Source: an uncultured Candidatus Neoarthromitus sp. (GTDB lineage Bacteria; Bacillota; Clostridia; Clostridiales; Clostridiaceae). From it: DNA of 7,416 nt. A program made the position numbers and the translations under genes. The notes beneath the pieces are model-generated. The model saw only the letters and a program-made list of their open reading frames with translations, was not told the DNA's origin and did not search any database. The DNA lies in the NCBI GenBank assembly GCA_937890765.1, contig CALADQ010000015.1:1-7416 (forward strand), given 5' to 3'. Positions 5,302 to 7,416 of this stretch are shown in pieces; within the stretch, counting starts at the first letter, position 1; the number at the start of each line of letters is the position of its first letter.

Positions 5302-7362
5302 ATGGCTAGAGAATTTCCGTTAGAGAAATTTAGGAATATAGGAATAATGGCTCATATAGATGCTGGGAAAACTACAACAACTGAGAGGATTTTATTTTAT
5401 ACTGGAAAAACTCATAAAATAGGTGAGGTTCATGAAGGGCAAGCTACAATGGACTGGATGGTTCAGGAGCAAGAAAGAGGTATAACTATAACTTCCGCAG
5501 CTACTACTTGTAGATGGAAGGGTTATGTTATAAATATAATAGATACTCCAGGACACGTGGATTTCACAGTTGAAGTTGAGAGATCTTTGAGAGTTTTAGA
5601 TGGTGCTGTTACAGTTTTAGATGCTAAGAGTGGAGTTGAGCCTCAAACTGAAACTGTTTGGAGGCAGGCGGATAAATACAGAGTTCCTAGGATTGTATAT
5701 GTAAATAAAATGGATGCCGTTGGCGCTAATTTCTATAATTGTGTTAATTCAATAAAAGATAGATTAAGAGCCAATGCTGTTCCCATTCAAATTCCTATAG
5801 GAAGTGAGTCGGATTTTATAGGAATGATTGATTTGATTGAAAATGTAGCTATAATACATAAAAATGATTTGGGTACAGAGGTTTCCAAGGAAGAAATACC
5901 TAGTGATTATAGAAAAGAAGCTGAAGATTATAGAGAAAAGATGATAGAAGCTATAGCTGAAACAGATGAAGAGCTTATGATGAAATTTTTGGAGGGAGAG
6001 GAAATAACTTCTGAAGAATTAAAAAGAGCTCTTAGAAATGCGGTTATTAATATACAGGTTATACCGGTTATATGTGGTTCATCATATAAGAACAAAGGTG
6101 TTCAAGAGATGATAGATGCTGCTGTTGAATATTTGCCATCGCCTGTTGATATTGATGCTGTGAATGGTGTTGATTTGGATGGTAATGAGGATTCGAGAGA
6201 GGCTTCTGATGATGTATCGATGTCTGCTTTGGCGTTTAAAATTCAGACAGATCCTTATATAGGAAGACTTGCTTATACTAGAGTTTATTCAGGTGTTTTA
6301 AAGAGTGGTTCTTATGTTTATAACTCTACAAAATGTAAAAAAGAGAGAATAGGACGTCTTTTAAAGATGCATGCAAATAGTAGGCAAGAAGTTGATGAAT
6401 TAAGAGCAGGAGACTTAGGAGCTATAGTTGGTTTAAAAGACACAACAACAGGAGATACTCTGTGCGATGATGCTAATAAGATAATTCTTGAAAGTATGGA
6501 GTTTCCTGAACCAGTTATATCAGTTGCTATTGAACCTAAGACTAAAGCTAGTCAAGAAAAAATGGGTTTGTCGTTAGCGAAACTTGCAGAAGAGGATCCT
6601 ACATTTAGAACTTATACAGATCAAGAAACAAATCAAACTATTATATCTGGTATGGGAGAGTTGCACTTAGAAATAATAGTTGATAGATTGCAGAGAGAAT
6701 TTAAAGTTGAGTGTAATGTAGGAAACCCACAAGTTGCGTATAAAGAAACTATAAGAAAGCGAGTTACTTCTGAGGGAAAATATATAAGACAGTCAGGTGG
6801 TAGAGGACAATATGGTCATTGTGTTATTGATTTAATACCATGTGAAGGTGAGTACTCCTTTGAAAATGCCATAGTTGGGGGTGTTATACCAAAAGAATAT
6901 ATACCTGCTGTTGATAATGGAATACGAAATGCTGCTTTAAATGGTGTTATTGGGGGATATCCTACAATAAATTTCAAAGTAAAGTTGCATGATGGTTCTT
7001 ATCACGATGTAGACTCTTCGGAAATGGCTTTTGAATTTGCTGGTTCTATGGCGTTTAAAAGTGGTATGTCTAAAGCAGATCCAGTATTATTAGAACCTAT
7101 AGTTAAAGTTGAAGTTACAGTGCCTGAAGAATATATGGGAGATGTAATGGGTGATTTAAATTCCCGAAGAGGGAGAATAGAAGGCATGGAAGCAAGAGCA
7201 GGAGCTCAAGTTATAAGAGCTCAAGTTCCTATGTCTGAGATGTTTGGATATGCTACTGTTTTGAGGTCTAGAACTCAGGGTAGGGGAACTTATAGTATGG
7301 AATTTGATCATTACGATGAGGTACCTAAAAGTATACAAGAACAAATAGTAGGAAAAAAATAG
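5302..7362 (+). CDS. fusA: Translation elongation factor G
   Basis: GTPase that drives tRNA-mRNA translocation on the ribosome and, with ribosome recycling factor, splits post-termination ribosomes. It has 686 residues, close to the family norm. The ATG start has GGAGG (5291-5295) 6 bases upstream and gives MAREFPLEKFRNIGIMAHID. GTPase motifs: G1 AHIDAGKT (17-24), switch I RGITI (60-64), G3 DTPGH (81-85) with the catalytic His85, G4 NKMD (135-138), G5 CGSS (258-261). Domain II runs from about 306 to 395, domain III from about 400 to 480 (GMGELHLEI at 450-458), and domain IV contains SGGRGQYGH (498-506) and the tip loop DGSYHDVDSSEMAF with His568, equivalent to E. coli His583. Domain V has EEYMGDVMGDLNSRRGRIEG. 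It is a canonical EF-G rather than the divergent EF-G2 or a Tet(M)-type protection protein. TAG stop overlaps the tuf ribosome binding site. Confidence 0.99.
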   Translation: MAREFPLEKFRNIGIMAHIDAGKTTTTERILFYTGKTHKIGEVHEGQATMDWMVQEQERGITITSAATTCRWKGYVINIIDTPGHVDFTVEVERSLRVLDGAVTVLDAKSGVEPQTETVWRQADKYRVPRIVYVNKMDAVGANFYNCVNSIKDRLRANAVPIQIPIGSESDFIGMIDLIENVAIIHKNDLGTEVSKEEIPSDYRKEAEDYREKMIEAIAETDEELMMKFLEGEEITSEELKRALRNAVINIQVIPVICGSSYKNKGVQEMIDAAVEYLPSPVDIDAVNGVDLDGNEDSREASDDVSMSALAFKIQTDPYIGRLAYTRVYSGVLKSGSYVYNSTKCKKERIGRLLKMHANSRQEVDELRAGDLGAIVGLKDTTTGDTLCDDANKIILESMEFPEPVISVAIEPKTKASQEKMGLSLAKLAEEDPTFRTYTDQETNQTIISGMGELHLEIIVDRLQREFKVECNVGNPQVAYKETIRKRVTSEGKYIRQSGGRGQYGHCVIDLIPCEGEYSFENAIVGGVIPKEYIPAVDNGIRNAALNGVIGGYPTINFKVKLHDGSYHDVDSSEMAFEFAGSMAFKSGMSKADPVLLEPIVKVEVTVPEEYMGDVMGDLNSRRGRIEGMEARAGAQVIRAQVPMSEMFGYATVLRSRTQGRGTYSMEFDHYDEVPKSIQEQIVGKK

Positions 7363-7367
7363 GAGGT
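7361..7367 (+). promoter_or_regulatory. Shine-Dalgarno site of tuf, overlapping the fusA stop codon
   Basis: AGGAGGT shares its first two bases with the fusA TAG (7360-7362) and lies 8 bases before the GTG at 7376. A ribosome terminating on fusA sits directly on this site, which is consistent with translational coupling of EF-Tu to EF-G, though that is inference. Confidence 0.85.
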
Positions 7368-7375
7368 ATATAATA

Positions 7376-7416
7376 GTGTCTAAAGCTAAATTTGAGAGGA
7401 ATAAACCGCATGTTAA
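7376..7416 (+). CDS. tuf: Translation elongation factor Tu, first 13 codons (3' truncated by window edge)
   Basis: Only 41 bases are present. From a GTG start the product reads MSKAKFERNKPHV followed by AA-, fitting the Asn that continues as NIGTIGHVDHGKT in EF-Tu. This N-terminus is specific to EF-Tu, the GTPase that delivers aminoacyl-tRNA to the ribosome A site, and tuf after fusA is the standard str-operon order. The strong ribosome binding site 8 bases upstream supports GTG as the start, with no in-frame ATG close by. Gene length, and whether a second tuf copy exists elsewhere, cannot be seen. Confidence 0.93.
   Translation, partial: MSKAKFERNKPHV

Noticed and set aside
7002..7344. Two overlapping antisense open frames (7002-7187 and 7156-7344) at the end of fusA
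   Set aside because: Both are opposite conserved EF-G domains IV and V, with no family resemblance and no start signals; shadows.
7369..7374. TATAAT directly before tuf, resembling a -10 box
   Set aside because: No -35 element lies at the right distance, and transcription would start inside tuf, past its ribosome binding site.
1..7416. A novel defence, mobile or biosynthetic system
   Set aside because: Every coding region belongs to a universal housekeeping family in standard order; there are no insertion sequences, repeats of CRISPR type, tRNA-linked junctions or composition shifts that would mark an accessory island.

Overview
The window is a conserved housekeeping locus, the rif-str (rpoBC / str operon) cluster of a low-GC Gram-positive bacterium. 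All genes lie on the + strand, in the order rpoB (3' end only), rpoC, rpsL, rpsG, fusA, tuf (first 41 bases only). The gene order is read directly from the translated products, which are all very conserved families. The AT-rich sequence, strong AGGAGG-type ribosome binding sites, AGA-dominated arginine codons, a compact beta' subunit (1187 residues) and a long acidic C-terminal tail on beta point to Bacillota. A Clostridia/Tissierellia-like anaerobe is my best guess, but genus cannot be fixed from this sequence alone.

Layout. Bases 1-527 encode the last 174 residues of the RNA polymerase beta subunit. After 17 bases comes rpoC (545-4108, TTG start). A 134-base gap (4109-4242) holds no gene. 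It carries a strong candidate SigA promoter (TTGACA, 18 bp spacer, extended TG-n-TAAAAT), which would give the ribosomal/elongation-factor genes their own transcription start. rpsL (4243-4626) and rpsG (4711-5181, TTG start) follow, separated by an 84-base gap that can fold into a long irregular hairpin. Between rpsG and fusA (5182-5301) is an 11-12 bp hairpin followed by a T run, which looks like an intrinsic terminator or attenuator, and a hexamer, TTGATT, that recurs five times. fusA (5302-7362) ends with a TAG that forms part of the ribosome binding site of tuf (GTG start at 7376), which runs off the window.

Functionally, rpoB/rpoC supply the catalytic core of transcription. rpsL and rpsG encode small-subunit proteins S12 (decoding centre) and S7 (head assembly). 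fusA and tuf encode the translocase EF-G and the aminoacyl-tRNA carrier EF-Tu. Placing them together couples production of the transcription and translation machinery.

I find no mobile element, CRISPR, RNA gene, foreign island or new multi-gene system here. The points worth a second look are regulatory (the intergenic RNA structures, the new promoter, the terminator inside what is usually one operon) and a few unusual residues or omissions. These include the absence of the L7Ae-family gene that many Bacillota carry between rpoC and rpsL.
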